Of a stretch of DNA of 64,000 bases, positions 57,314 to 64,000 are shown one piece after another. Where the stretch lies: positions 62,001 through 126,000 of the forward strand of contig DATNQD010000087.1 of NCBI GenBank assembly GCA_036702865.1. The letters are read 5' to 3'. A model generated the notes under the pieces. It was not told where the DNA came from, ran no database searches, and saw only the letters and a list, made by a program, of their open reading frames with translations. Both the position numbers and the translations under genes were made by a program. This stretch comes from Trichocoleus sp. (GTDB lineage Bacteria; Cyanobacteriota; Cyanobacteriia; Elainellales; Elainellaceae). How positions within the stretch are numbered: the stretch's first letter is position 1; every line of letters begins with the position of its first letter.

Positions 57314-58000
57314 TTAAGCAATTACTTCAGCCCTACCTGTATCCAGGTCATATCTCGCGCCAACAATCTTGATCTGTTTTGCTTCAACTCGTTCCGCTAA
57401 GACGGGCGTTGATGCTCGCAGTTGAGCCGTTACAAAGCGAATATTTGCCCGAACTGCATTATCCAACCGATCGCCCTCTTCTTGAGCCGATGCTTCGATC
57501 GCTGGAAGAATTGCTGCTGCAAACTGGCTTAGATGTCCCGGAAGTTCTTGCTTTTCTAGAACAGCCGTTACTGCTCCGCACCGCTCATGTCCCAAGACCA
57601 TCACCAAAGGGACAGCCAAATTCCTCACCGCATATTCAATACTTGCCAGCGTCGAATCATTGAGGCTGTTTCCGGCAACCCGCACCACAAACAAGTCACC
57701 CAAGCCCCGATCGAACAGAATTTCTGGTGGCACGCGAGAATCAGCACAGCCCAAAATTACAGCAAACGGATGCTGACCCTGAGCAACTTCCTGTAGTCGG
57801 CTTTGCGTCTGGTTGAGATACATCTTTTTGCGTGAGATGTACCGCTGATTGCCAATTAAAAGATGCTCCAGGGCTTGATCGGCAGTGAGAGGAGCGATCG
57901 GAGCCGCATTCGCCAGTTTTGCCTGAAGGAGCGTCGCACTCATTCCCGCAGCCATAACACCAACACCCATTTGAAGGAACTGTCTTCTAGAAGTCTGCAT
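57314..58000 (-). CDS. Tat-exported beta-class carbonic anhydrase
   Basis: The 228-residue zinc enzyme interconverts CO2 and bicarbonate. The N-terminus SRRQFLQMGVGVMAAGMSAT is a twin-arginine signal, so the folded enzyme should act outside the plasma membrane. Zinc ligands are Cys in LGCADSRVPP (about residue 85), His and Cys in VLGHERCGAV; the Asp/Arg pair in CADSR is catalytic. The conserved VVRVAGNSLND and YAVRNLAVPLVMVLG confirm the family. ATG 58000. It diverges from the JAMM-domain gene and converges on the dienelactone hydrolase gene. It could help CO2 supply at the cell surface. Confidence 0.93.
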   Translation of the reverse strand: MQTSRRQFLQMGVGVMAAGMSATLLQAKLANAAPIAPLTADQALEHLLIGNQRYISRKKMYLNQTQSRLQEVAQGQHPFAVILGCADSRVPPEILFDRGLGDLFVVRVAGNSLNDSTLASIEYAVRNLAVPLVMVLGHERCGAVTAVLEKQELPGHLSQFAAAILPAIEASAQEEGDRLDNAVRANIRFVTAQLRASTPVLAERVEAKQIKIVGARYDLDTGRAEVIA

Positions 58001-58211
58001 TTGTGCTGCGATTTCTCCTGTCAGTCAACATAAAACAAGCAGGAATGAACTTCCACTCTTATCACCTTGCTGCAAACGTTGACGCGATCGCTTCTCAAAA
58101 TTTCATACCCGATAAAAAAAGTCGGGTTTCATTGCGTGGGGTTCACTTGTCCGTTATGATGTTTTTCTCGGATGGCTCATCCGTTTTCATCTCGATCGCA
58201 ATGACCTCAAA

Positions 58212-58721
58212 ATGACGGTTTTCCAGCTTCAAGCAACCCAACTTCAGCAGATTCAGAATCACGCTGAGCGCACCTATCCCGAAGAGTGCTGTGGTTTGCT
58301 GTTGGGGCAGGTCAAACGAGACAGCCCTGAAGTCAAAGTTCTGATTGAGGTTTGGGAAACCGCTAACGCCTGGGATTCACAACTTGCTGAAACGACAGAA
58401 ACTTTCACCCCAGAAGAATCTGAACGATCGCTAACCAAATCCCGCCGCTACTGGATCGACCCCAAAGACTTGCTGAACGCTCAACGGTCTGCCCGCGATC
58501 GAGGGTTAGATATCATTGGAATTTATCATTCCCACCCTGATCACCCAGCAGTGCCCTCAGAGTGCGATCGAACCCTTGCCTGGGCTGGCTATTCCTACAT
58601 CATTGTCTCTGTGCAACAGGGAACTGCACAAGACACCCGCTCCTGGCAACTCAATGAATCTCACCAGTTTCATGCCGAAACCCTTCAACTGATTCTCCCT
58701 CAATCCCAACTCCCCACCTAA
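58212..58721 (+). CDS. JAMM/MPN+ (M67) metallopeptidase-like protein
   Basis: A 169-residue protein with the JAB1/MPN+ zinc motif: the glutamate in PEECCGLLLGQ and the histidine pair and aspartate in YHSHPDHPAVPSECDR, matching HxHPxxPAxPSxxD. Bacterial members (Mec+ family) cleave peptide linkages from small sulfur-carrier proteins. The MoeB-like gene begins only 14 bases downstream, the known JAB-E1-like pairing. No ThiS/MoaD-like carrier gene is between them. ATG 58212. Confidence 0.92.
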   Translation: MTVFQLQATQLQQIQNHAERTYPEECCGLLLGQVKRDSPEVKVLIEVWETANAWDSQLAETTETFTPEESERSLTKSRRYWIDPKDLLNAQRSARDRGLDIIGIYHSHPDHPAVPSECDRTLAWAGYSYIIVSVQQGTAQDTRSWQLNESHQFHAETLQLILPQSQLPT

Positions 58722-58735
58722 CTCCTAAATCTGCC

Positions 58736-59908
58736 ATGCTAAATCCCAATCTGGACGAGGTCCAGTTAACCAAAGACGACTACGAACGCTACTCGCGCCA
58801 TCTCATCCTGCCGGAAGTGGGACTGGATGGGCAAAAACGCCTCAAAGCTGCCAGTGTGCTCTGCATTGGTACAGGTGGACTTGGCGCACCGCTGCTTCTC
58901 TATCTGGCTGCTGCCGGAATTGGTCGGATCGGCATTGTCGATTTTGACGTGGTCGATTTCTCCAATTTGCAGCGTCAGGTGATTCATGGTACTTCCTGGG
59001 TTGGTAAGCCCAAAATCCAATCTGCTAAAGAGCGAATTCTGGAAATTAACCCCTACTGTCAGGTTGACCTCTACGAGACTCGGCTTTCGGCAGAGAATGC
59101 GATGGGCATCATCGAACCCTACGATATCGTCGTCGATGGCACTGACAACTTCCCAACCCGCTACTTGGTGAACGATGCCTGTGTGCTGGCAGGCAAGCCG
59201 AACGTTTACGGCTCAATCTTCCGGTTTGAGGGACAGGCAACGGTCTTCAATTATCAGGATGGACCCAACTACCGCGACCTCTATCCCGAACCCCCGCCGC
59301 CAGGATTAGTTCCTTCTTGTGCAGAGGGCGGTGTACTGGGAATTCTGCCCGGTTTGATTGGCGTGATTCAAGCAACCGAAACCGTCAAGATTATTTTGGG
59401 TGTAGGCGAAACTCTCAGCGGTAGATTGCTGCTCTACAATTCACTCAGCATGACTTTCCGTGAGTTGAAGCTGCGTCCAAATCCGGTACGCCCCGTGATC
59501 GACAAGCTAATCGACTACGAAGAGTTTTGTGGAATTCCGCAAGCCAAAGCCGCAGAAGCACAAAAACAAGCTGATATGCAGGAAATCACCGTTCAGGAAC
59601 TCAAGCAAATTCTCGACAGCGAAGCCAAAGACTACGTGCTGCTAGATGTGCGTAATCCCAATGAATACGAAATTGCCCAAATTCCTAATTCTGTGCTGGT
59701 TCCCCTCCCCGATATTGAAAATGGCAACGGGGTCGAGCAGGTGAAAGAACTGGTGAATGGTCACAAGCTGATTGTTCACTGCAAAATGGGCGGACGTTCA
59801 GCCAAGGCGATCGGCATTCTCAAGGAAGCGGGAATTGATGGCATCAACGTCAAAGGTGGCATCAACGCCTGGAGCCAGGAAGTCGATCCGTCAGTACCAC
59901 AATACTAG
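58736..59908 (+). CDS. moeB: MoeB/ThiF-like adenylyltransferase with C-terminal rhodanese domain
   Basis: An E1-like enzyme that adenylates sulfur-carrier C-termini, and whose rhodanese domain can supply sulfur. The dinucleotide site is LCIGTGGLGAPLLLYLAAAG, with RxxR-type FSNLQRQVIHG and DGTDNFPTRYLVNDAC. The conserved active-site segment PPPGLVPSCAEGGVLGILPG holds the candidate catalytic Cys. The four zinc-binding cysteines of E. coli MoeB are replaced: GPNYRDLYPEP instead of CxxC, and NPVR instead of CxxC. The rhodanese domain has VHCKMGGRSAKAIG with the catalytic Cys. 390 residues; ATG 58736. Forms a unit with the upstream JAMM gene. Confidence 0.93.
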   Translation: MLNPNLDEVQLTKDDYERYSRHLILPEVGLDGQKRLKAASVLCIGTGGLGAPLLLYLAAAGIGRIGIVDFDVVDFSNLQRQVIHGTSWVGKPKIQSAKERILEINPYCQVDLYETRLSAENAMGIIEPYDIVVDGTDNFPTRYLVNDACVLAGKPNVYGSIFRFEGQATVFNYQDGPNYRDLYPEPPPPGLVPSCAEGGVLGILPGLIGVIQATETVKIILGVGETLSGRLLLYNSLSMTFRELKLRPNPVRPVIDKLIDYEEFCGIPQAKAAEAQKQADMQEITVQELKQILDSEAKDYVLLDVRNPNEYEIAQIPNSVLVPLPDIENGNGVEQVKELVNGHKLIVHCKMGGRSAKAIGILKEAGIDGINVKGGINAWSQEVDPSVPQY

Positions 59909-59944
59909 TACCGCAATACTAAAGACGAAATCAGCAACGCGATC

Positions 59945-59972
59945 GGGGCTTGGCACTGCTAAGCCTCTTTTT
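59945..59972 (+). terminator. intrinsic terminator after moeB
   Basis: GGGGCTT (59945-59951) pairs with AAGCCTC (59961-59967), one G-U included, around a 9-base loop, and is followed by five T (59968-59972). It closes the JAMM-moeB transcript. Confidence 0.8.
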
Positions 59973-60124
59973 GTTTGAGTCACTGGCAATCAAGTTCAAC
60001 CTCATTTCAAACAATAAGCTTAAGGCTGAGGACTGCCGGATTTCTCCGTGGTAGCGTGATCACTATCTTGATCATTACTTCGCTACTTCGCTTCAATTAC
60101 CTTGCGCTCACAGGAGAAATGGTT

Positions 60125-60604
60125 ATGAATCTGCAAACCCCGCCGCCGCCTTCAATTTCACCGCGTCAGATGAACATCCTGCGAATTGTGACCGCAATGG
60201 CTTGGTCTGATGGTGGACTGGCAACAGAAGAAGTGGATGTCATGCTCGATCGCTTTAGTGGTCTTTTTGCCTCCGAACCCATTCAGCACCAACAGCTTGA
60301 GCAAGAACTGCGAGATTATATGATGCAGAACATTCCGCTGGAAGAACTGGTGCCCAAACTGCAAAGCCAGGACGAAAAAGAATTGGTGTTGCGTCTGGGT
60401 TATGAGGTGATTAAATCGAGTGCCCGGACACCCGCAGAAGAGAATATCAACGAAGATGAAGCCGTTGCCTATGAAAGGTTGGTTGGCTTACTCGGGCTCT
60501 CACCAGATACCATTCAAAGAATTGAGGCGGAGGCAGAAGCATCAACCGATCAGGGCAGTCTGATCGACAAGCTGACTCATGAACTCCAGGACTTTATGCA
60601 CTAG
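60125..60604 (+). CDS. TerB-family protein
   Basis: About 159 residues. The TerB/DjlA-like helical fold appears in MNILRIVTAMAWSDGGLATE and VDVMLDRFSGLFASEP, then an acidic end (EDEAVAYERLVGLLGL). TerB proteins associate with membranes and metal or phage stress responses in some bacteria; the role here is not known. A clear Shine-Dalgarno AGGAG (60112-60116) lies 8 bases from ATG 60125, which sets the start; ATG 60119 is too close and the frame from 59975 has no support. It follows the moeB terminator, so it has its own promoter. Confidence 0.86.
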   Translation: MNLQTPPPPSISPRQMNILRIVTAMAWSDGGLATEEVDVMLDRFSGLFASEPIQHQQLEQELRDYMMQNIPLEELVPKLQSQDEKELVLRLGYEVIKSSARTPAEENINEDEAVAYERLVGLLGLSPDTIQRIEAEAEASTDQGSLIDKLTHELQDFMH

Positions 60605-60706
60605 ACGCGAAAAACAAAATACAGAGATGAGGGATTGAAAATGGGAACCCGAAAAATAATGGCGTCCCAATTCTCTCCCCCGCCTCCCTGTCAACGACCC
60701 TTTCTC

Positions 60707-61678
60707 CTAACTCATCTCCAGCATTCGCTGAATCGGACGGAGTGCTGCTTGTTGAGTAGACTCAGGCAACGAGATTTCGGGCGATCGGTTTTTCATTGCC
60801 CAATACACTTTTTCTAAGGTGTTGAGCCGCATGTGAGGGCATTCGTTACAGGCGCACTGATTCAGCGGTGGTGCAGGGATGAATTGCTTTTGGGGTGCTG
60901 ATTTCTGCATCTGGTGAATAATTCCCGGCTCTGTCACCACAATGAACTGTTCACGAGGGCTTTGGAGTGCGTACTTGAGCAGGGCAGTCGTCGAGCCGAT
61001 ATATTGAGCATGACGCAATACAGCCGGTTCGCATTCAGGGTGCGCGATCACTTCTGCCTGCGGATTTTCAATTTGTAGCTGCACAATCTTCTTCTCCGAG
61101 AAGGTTTCATGCACCATGCAGCTTCCCTGCCACAGCACCAGATCCCGCCCTGTCTGCTCCATCACATAGCGTCCCAGGTTGCGATCGGGTGCAAAAATAA
61201 TCGGTTGATCTGCCGGAATCTGCGAAACAATTTTGACGGCATTGGAACTGGTGCAGATAATGTCGCTCATCGCCTTGATCTCGGCAGTGCAATTAATATA
61301 CGACACGACTAAATGATTGGGGTGTGCCGCTTTGAACTGCGCGAACTCTGCCGGAGGACAGCTATCTGCCAGCGAACAGCCTGCTTCCAGGTCAGGCAAC
61401 AGCACTAATTTGTGCGGATTCAAGATTTTGGCAGTCTCCGCCATGAAGTGCACTCCCGCAAAAACGATCGTCTCTGCGTCAGTACTGGCTGCCTGTTGCG
61501 ATAGCCCTAAAGAATCGCCAATATAGTCAGCGATATCTTGAATGTCTGGATCTTGGTAATAGTGCGCCAAAATGACGGCGTTTAGCTCACGCTTCAGGTC
61601 TTGAATTGCACCAACAAGATCGAATGGAATCTGAGACGATCGAGCAGAATTTTGGTAAGAAATCGTAGTTGTGAACAC
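60707..61678 (-). CDS. nadA: quinolinate synthase A
   Basis: NadA makes quinolinate from iminoaspartate and dihydroxyacetone phosphate in NAD biosynthesis, with an oxygen-sensitive [4Fe-4S] cluster. Diagnostic parts are [20 protein letters not shown], the first cluster cysteine in [35 protein letters not shown] and the third in [18 protein letters not shown]. The 323-residue length fits. Start is GTG 61678, because ATG alternatives would remove the conserved beginning. It converges on the TerB gene. Confidence 0.96.
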   Translation of the reverse strand: MFTTTISYQNSARSSQIPFDLVGAIQDLKRELNAVILAHYYQDPDIQDIADYIGDSLGLSQQAASTDAETIVFAGVHFMAETAKILNPHKLVLLPDLEAGCSLADSCPPAEFAQFKAAHPNHLVVSYINCTAEIKAMSDIICTSSNAVKIVSQIPADQPIIFAPDRNLGRYVMEQTGRDLVLWQGSCMVHETFSEKKIVQLQIENPQAEVIAHPECEPAVLRHAQYIGSTTALLKYALQSPREQFIVVTEPGIIHQMQKSAPQKQFIPAPPLNQCACNECPHMRLNTLEKVYWAMKNRSPEISLPESTQQAALRPIQRMLEMS

Positions 61679-61775
61679 AGCAATTCCTAAGTACTGGCGT
61701 AGAAGAACTGATTTTGCGAAGGCTTAGTCCACAATTATAGTTGATTTTACCAAAACTGTGTGGAACGTCAGGGAG

Positions 61776-61988
61776 TTATTGACCAAAAGCCTCTCCTTCA
61801 ATGCCAACCCACCATTCGCCCAGGTTCATCAAAGCCTGATGAATATCGGCTAACTCTTGTTCATATTCATAAGGGGTCAGTGATGCTCGTCGCTCTTGTA
61901 GCTTTTGCAGGCGAAGCTGTGCCAGTAGCCAGGGCTTCGAGATGCCGTTGGTGGCTTCAACGTATTTCGCAAGATCGTCGCTGTTCAT
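61776..61988 (-). CDS. small conserved hypothetical protein
   Basis: I do not recognise a named family. From ATG 61988 the 70-residue protein reads MNSDDLAKYVEATNGISKPW, then a basic helix (LLAQLRLQKLQERRASL) and an acidic Trp-rich tail (HQALMNLGEWWVGIEGE). It has no membrane segment. Its regular helices and typical codon use make it look real. It lies just upstream of nadA on the same strand, about 97 bases away. The sodB terminator lies further upstream, so the gene likely has its own promoter. Confidence 0.6.
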   Translation of the reverse strand: MNSDDLAKYVEATNGISKPWLLAQLRLQKLQERRASLTPYEYEQELADIHQALMNLGEWWVGIEGEAFGQ

Positions 61989-62072
61989 CGTGGGTGAGAG
62001 CAAGTTGTTTTATGTAGTTTAACAATTTGTAATATTTGTTGTGAGACGTTGGGTGCGGCAGGAAGGACGCAC

Positions 62073-62100
62073 AAAAAACAGCCACGATCGATCGTGACTG
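62073..62100 (-). terminator. sodB intrinsic terminator
   Basis: On the minus strand CAGTCACGA and TCGTGGCTG form a nine-pair stem with a TCGA loop, followed by six T (read as A at 62073-62078 on the plus strand). It lies 134 bases after the sodB stop and before the small gene at 61988. The stem is centred on the palindrome CACGATCGATCGTG. Confidence 0.8.
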
Positions 62101-62165
62101 CTCAAGCGCTATTTGGTTAAAAATTGTCCCGGATCACATCCCCTGGTTTAGGAAAACCCATCTTC

Positions 62166-62196
62166 AAAGTCTCCCAGAATTAGGGGATTTAGGGAG
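62166..62196. repeat. cyanobacterial AAAGTCCCCC palindromic repeat, copy 2
   Basis: AAAGTCTCCCAGAATTAGGG followed by GATTTAGGGAG is a variant of the element at 57194. Arms CTCCC and GGGAG can pair. It sits directly downstream of sodB and upstream of its terminator. Confidence 0.6.
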
Positions 62197-62233
62197 AAAA
62201 ATAACGTCTAGTCCGAATCTCGCTTCAGCGAAA

Positions 62234-62845
62234 TTAAGCGGCTGCGGCTAGGTTTTGTGCCACGAAGTCCCAGTTCACCAAGCTTTCAATAAAGGTCTTT
62301 TCGTAGTCGGGGCGGCGGTTCTGGTAGTCCAGATAGTACGCATGTTCCCAAACATCCATCGTCAGCAGGGGGACTTGACCCAGCGCGATCGGGTTAACGC
62401 CATCAGGAGTTTTGGTCACTTTGAGCGTGCCATTATCCAATACCAGCCATGCCCAACCGCTACCGAATTGGGTTGTTCCAGCACTGACAAACTCTTCTTT
62501 GAACTTGTCGAAGCTGCCAAAATCAGCGTTGATCTTGTCGAGCAATGCACCTGTAGGAGTACCGCCACCACTGGGCTTCATGCAGTTCCAGTAAAAGGTG
62601 TGGTTCCAGGCTTGAGCCGCATTATTAAATAAACCGCTCTGGCTCTTAGCCGCATCGCCGTTGAAGGACTGCTTAATCACTTCTTCGATCGGATTATCTG
62701 CCAAGCCTTGCTCCGTCGCCATCTTGTTGTAGTTGTTCACATAAGCGGCGTGGTGCTTGTCGTGATGGAATTCCAAAGTACCCGAAGAAATATGAGGCTC
62801 CAGGGCTTTGTAGTCGTAGGGCAGGGGGGCGAGTTCGTATGCCAT
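62234..62845 (-). CDS. sodB: superoxide dismutase, iron type
   Basis: Dismutates superoxide in the cytoplasm. The metal ligands are in GTLEFHHDKHHAAYVNNYN, AQAWNHTFYWN and DVWEHAYYLDYQNRRPDY. The glutamine two residues before the AWNH motif is the Fe-type residue, which supports SodB over SodA. GTTQFGSGWAWLVLDNG is also typical. 203 residues from ATG 62845, preceded by AAGGA at a good distance. Monocistronic, with its own terminator at 62073-62100. Confidence 0.95.
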   Translation of the reverse strand: MAYELAPLPYDYKALEPHISSGTLEFHHDKHHAAYVNNYNKMATEQGLADNPIEEVIKQSFNGDAAKSQSGLFNNAAQAWNHTFYWNCMKPSGGGTPTGALLDKINADFGSFDKFKEEFVSAGTTQFGSGWAWLVLDNGTLKVTKTPDGVNPIALGQVPLLTMDVWEHAYYLDYQNRRPDYEKTFIESLVNWDFVAQNLAAAA

Positions 62846-63131
62846 AGTGTTCGTCCTTATTTATAAGATCCTCTCAACTGCGTCCAGACCAGGTTGTCAT
62901 TTAAGTTGCAACGCTAGTCTCTCTTTCCCTAACTCATTCTGGAGTCAGCAGTGGAAAGCCTTTTGGGACTATTGATAGGATTTTATATCAAAACTAGGGA
63001 AGTCAGGTGTTTTCTACTCTACCTCCGAAGGAATAGATAGCTCTCCTCAAAACACAACATAACGAGCCAAAAATCCAGCTATCATAGCGGATGTTGCAGG
63101 GGCTACAGATAGGGGTTTATTACGGGGCAAC

Positions 63132-64000
63132 ATGGGAAGACAACGTTCCATTCTCGCACTTATTTTTGTGCTGGCAATCGCCGCGATCGTCGTTCTAACG
63201 CAGGTTCCAATTCGCTTAGGCTTGGATTTGCAGGGCGGTTCTCAGATTACGCTGCAGGTCAAAACGACTGAGGCAGTTCCGGAAATCACGCCCGAAAAGC
63301 TTGATGCCGTTAAGAAAGTGGTCGAAAACCGAATTAACGGATTGGGTGTCTCGGAAGCGGTCGTGCAGACGATCGGTCAAGATCAACTTCTGGTACAGCT
63401 ACCCGGAGTCAGCGATCCGGTGCAGGCAGAGAAAGTTCTGGGTGGCACAGCCCAACTCGATTTTCGCCAGCAACGTTCGGGTACAGAAGCGCAGTTACGC
63501 ATTGAATATCAAGTTTTGCAAGAGCTCCTGCAAGAGCAAGCCACGTTAAGCAAGGGTGGCGACCCAGCAGCGATTGAGAAGAATAAAGCAGCACTGCAAC
63601 GCAGTAATCAGGCGATCGCTGCCCTCTTCGACAAAACAGATTTAACAGGCGATAGTCTCAAAAACGCCTATCCTCAGCCATTGAATCAAGCAGGAAATTC
63701 CTGGGAAGTTGTGCTGGTCTTTGACGACAAAGGTGCAACCGGATTTGCTGACTTGACCAAGAGCGTGGCGGGAACAGGACGGAGTTTAGGCATTTTCCTC
63801 GACGAGCGGCTTTTGAGCGCGCCAACCGTGGAAGCCCGCTATGCCGAAACCGGAATCACTGGGGGCACTGCCAGCATCACAGGTGGATTTGATACGCAAG
63901 GCGCAAACAATCTGGCAGTTCAGTTGCGCGGGGGTGCATTGCCTGTTCCAGTCGAAGTTGTTGAAAACCGCACCGTTGGCGCAACCCTTGGACAGGACAG
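63132..64000 (+). CDS. secD: protein translocase subunit SecD (partial, runs off the window)
   Basis: SecD helps drive export through SecYEG using the proton gradient. Visible are the first membrane segment (SILALIFVLAIAAIVVLTQV), the conserved LGLDLQGGSQITLQV, a periplasmic domain with VVENRINGLGVSEAVVQTIG and PGVSDPVQAEKVLGGTAQLD, then GITGGTASITGGFDTQGANN and GGALPVPVEVVENRTVGATLG, where the C-terminal membrane part should begin. ATG 63132 starts it; the frame is open to base 64000, so the C-terminus is missing here. Confidence 0.94.
   Translation, partial: MGRQRSILALIFVLAIAAIVVLTQVPIRLGLDLQGGSQITLQVKTTEAVPEITPEKLDAVKKVVENRINGLGVSEAVVQTIGQDQLLVQLPGVSDPVQAEKVLGGTAQLDFRQQRSGTEAQLRIEYQVLQELLQEQATLSKGGDPAAIEKNKAALQRSNQAIAALFDKTDLTGDSLKNAYPQPLNQAGNSWEVVLVFDDKGATGFADLTKSVAGTGRSLGIFLDERLLSAPTVEARYAETGITGGTASITGGFDTQGANNLAVQLRGGALPVPVEVVENRTVGATLGQD

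Noticed and set aside
1-64000. search for CRISPR arrays, insertion sequences, integrases, rRNA and tRNA
   Set aside because: No evenly spaced direct repeats with unique spacers, no transposase or integrase genes, and no structural RNA genes were seen by eye; a tRNA or ncRNA covariance scan was not possible.

Overview
The window is chromosomal DNA from a cyanobacterium. The evidence is the gene content: a CYP38-type lumenal cyclophilin, the efp-accB pair, cbiD next to guaA, a FurB/Zur-like regulator, a COP23-domain protein, and DUF1400, DUF1802, DUF4327, DUF4912 and TIGR04376-type proteins. GCGATCGC (HIP1) octamers also recur. Two proteins end in a PTPALLPG sorting tail followed by a hydrophobic stretch and basic residues, which I associate with filamentous Leptolyngbya-like lineages; that placement is an inference. 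I saw no rRNA, tRNA, CRISPR array, insertion sequence or prophage.

Layout. 0-13.6 kb: a glycosyltransferase, a DUF1400 esterase, an NfeD/slipin membrane pair, folP, a zinc-ribbon PP2C phosphatase, rpsD, moaA, cbiD and guaA. 13.8 kb: a helically phased array of DnaA-box-like repeats with no replication gene beside it. 14-28 kb, nearly all minus strand: a coiled-coil protein, a polytopic glycosyltransferase-like protein, an FkbM methyltransferase, a GspC/PilP-like protein, two PTPA-CTERM proteins (one split by a frameshift), mnmG, a five-module PPC-domain protein, and an operon of a TerB/AAA+ ATPase, a 69-aa protein and a DUF1802 protein. 29-38 kb: COP23 protein, pyruvate kinase, a peroxiredoxin-like protein coupled to a family-10-like glycosidase, two small membrane proteins, and a 1097-aa protein joining a PstS-like domain, one membrane segment, DUF4912 and about twenty SG(I/V)GM pentads. 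38-44 kb: a Mn/Zn ABC importer (permease and ATPase divergent from the binding protein), rpmF, a sulfite-oxidase-like enzyme, plsY, purS and a FurB/Zur-like regulator. 44-64 kb: thiL, the CYP38-type cyclophilin, efp, accB, dxs, a YdcF protein, a trans-sulfuration enzyme, two adjacent iron/2-oxoglutarate oxygenases and an MFS transporter, a beta-propeller protein, a dienelactone hydrolase, a Tat-exported beta-carbonic anhydrase, a JAMM protease with a MoeB-rhodanese protein, a TerB protein, nadA, sodB and the start of secD.

Most of the window is housekeeping: translation (rpsD, rpmF, efp), tRNA modification (mnmG), cofactors (folP, moaA, cbiD, thiL, nadA, moeB), nucleotides (guaA, purS), lipids and isoprenoids (accB, plsY, dxs), central carbon (pyk), metal and oxidative stress (metal ABC importer, Fur-family regulator, sodB, peroxiredoxin). 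Less ordinary are the SG(I/V)GM repeat protein, the DnaA-box-like array, the frameshifted PTPA-CTERM gene, the TerB-AAA+ operon, the pair of 2-oxoglutarate oxygenases, and a MoeB-like enzyme lacking the zinc cysteines. Six convincing intrinsic terminators and a terminator-like HIP1 hairpin help set transcript ends.
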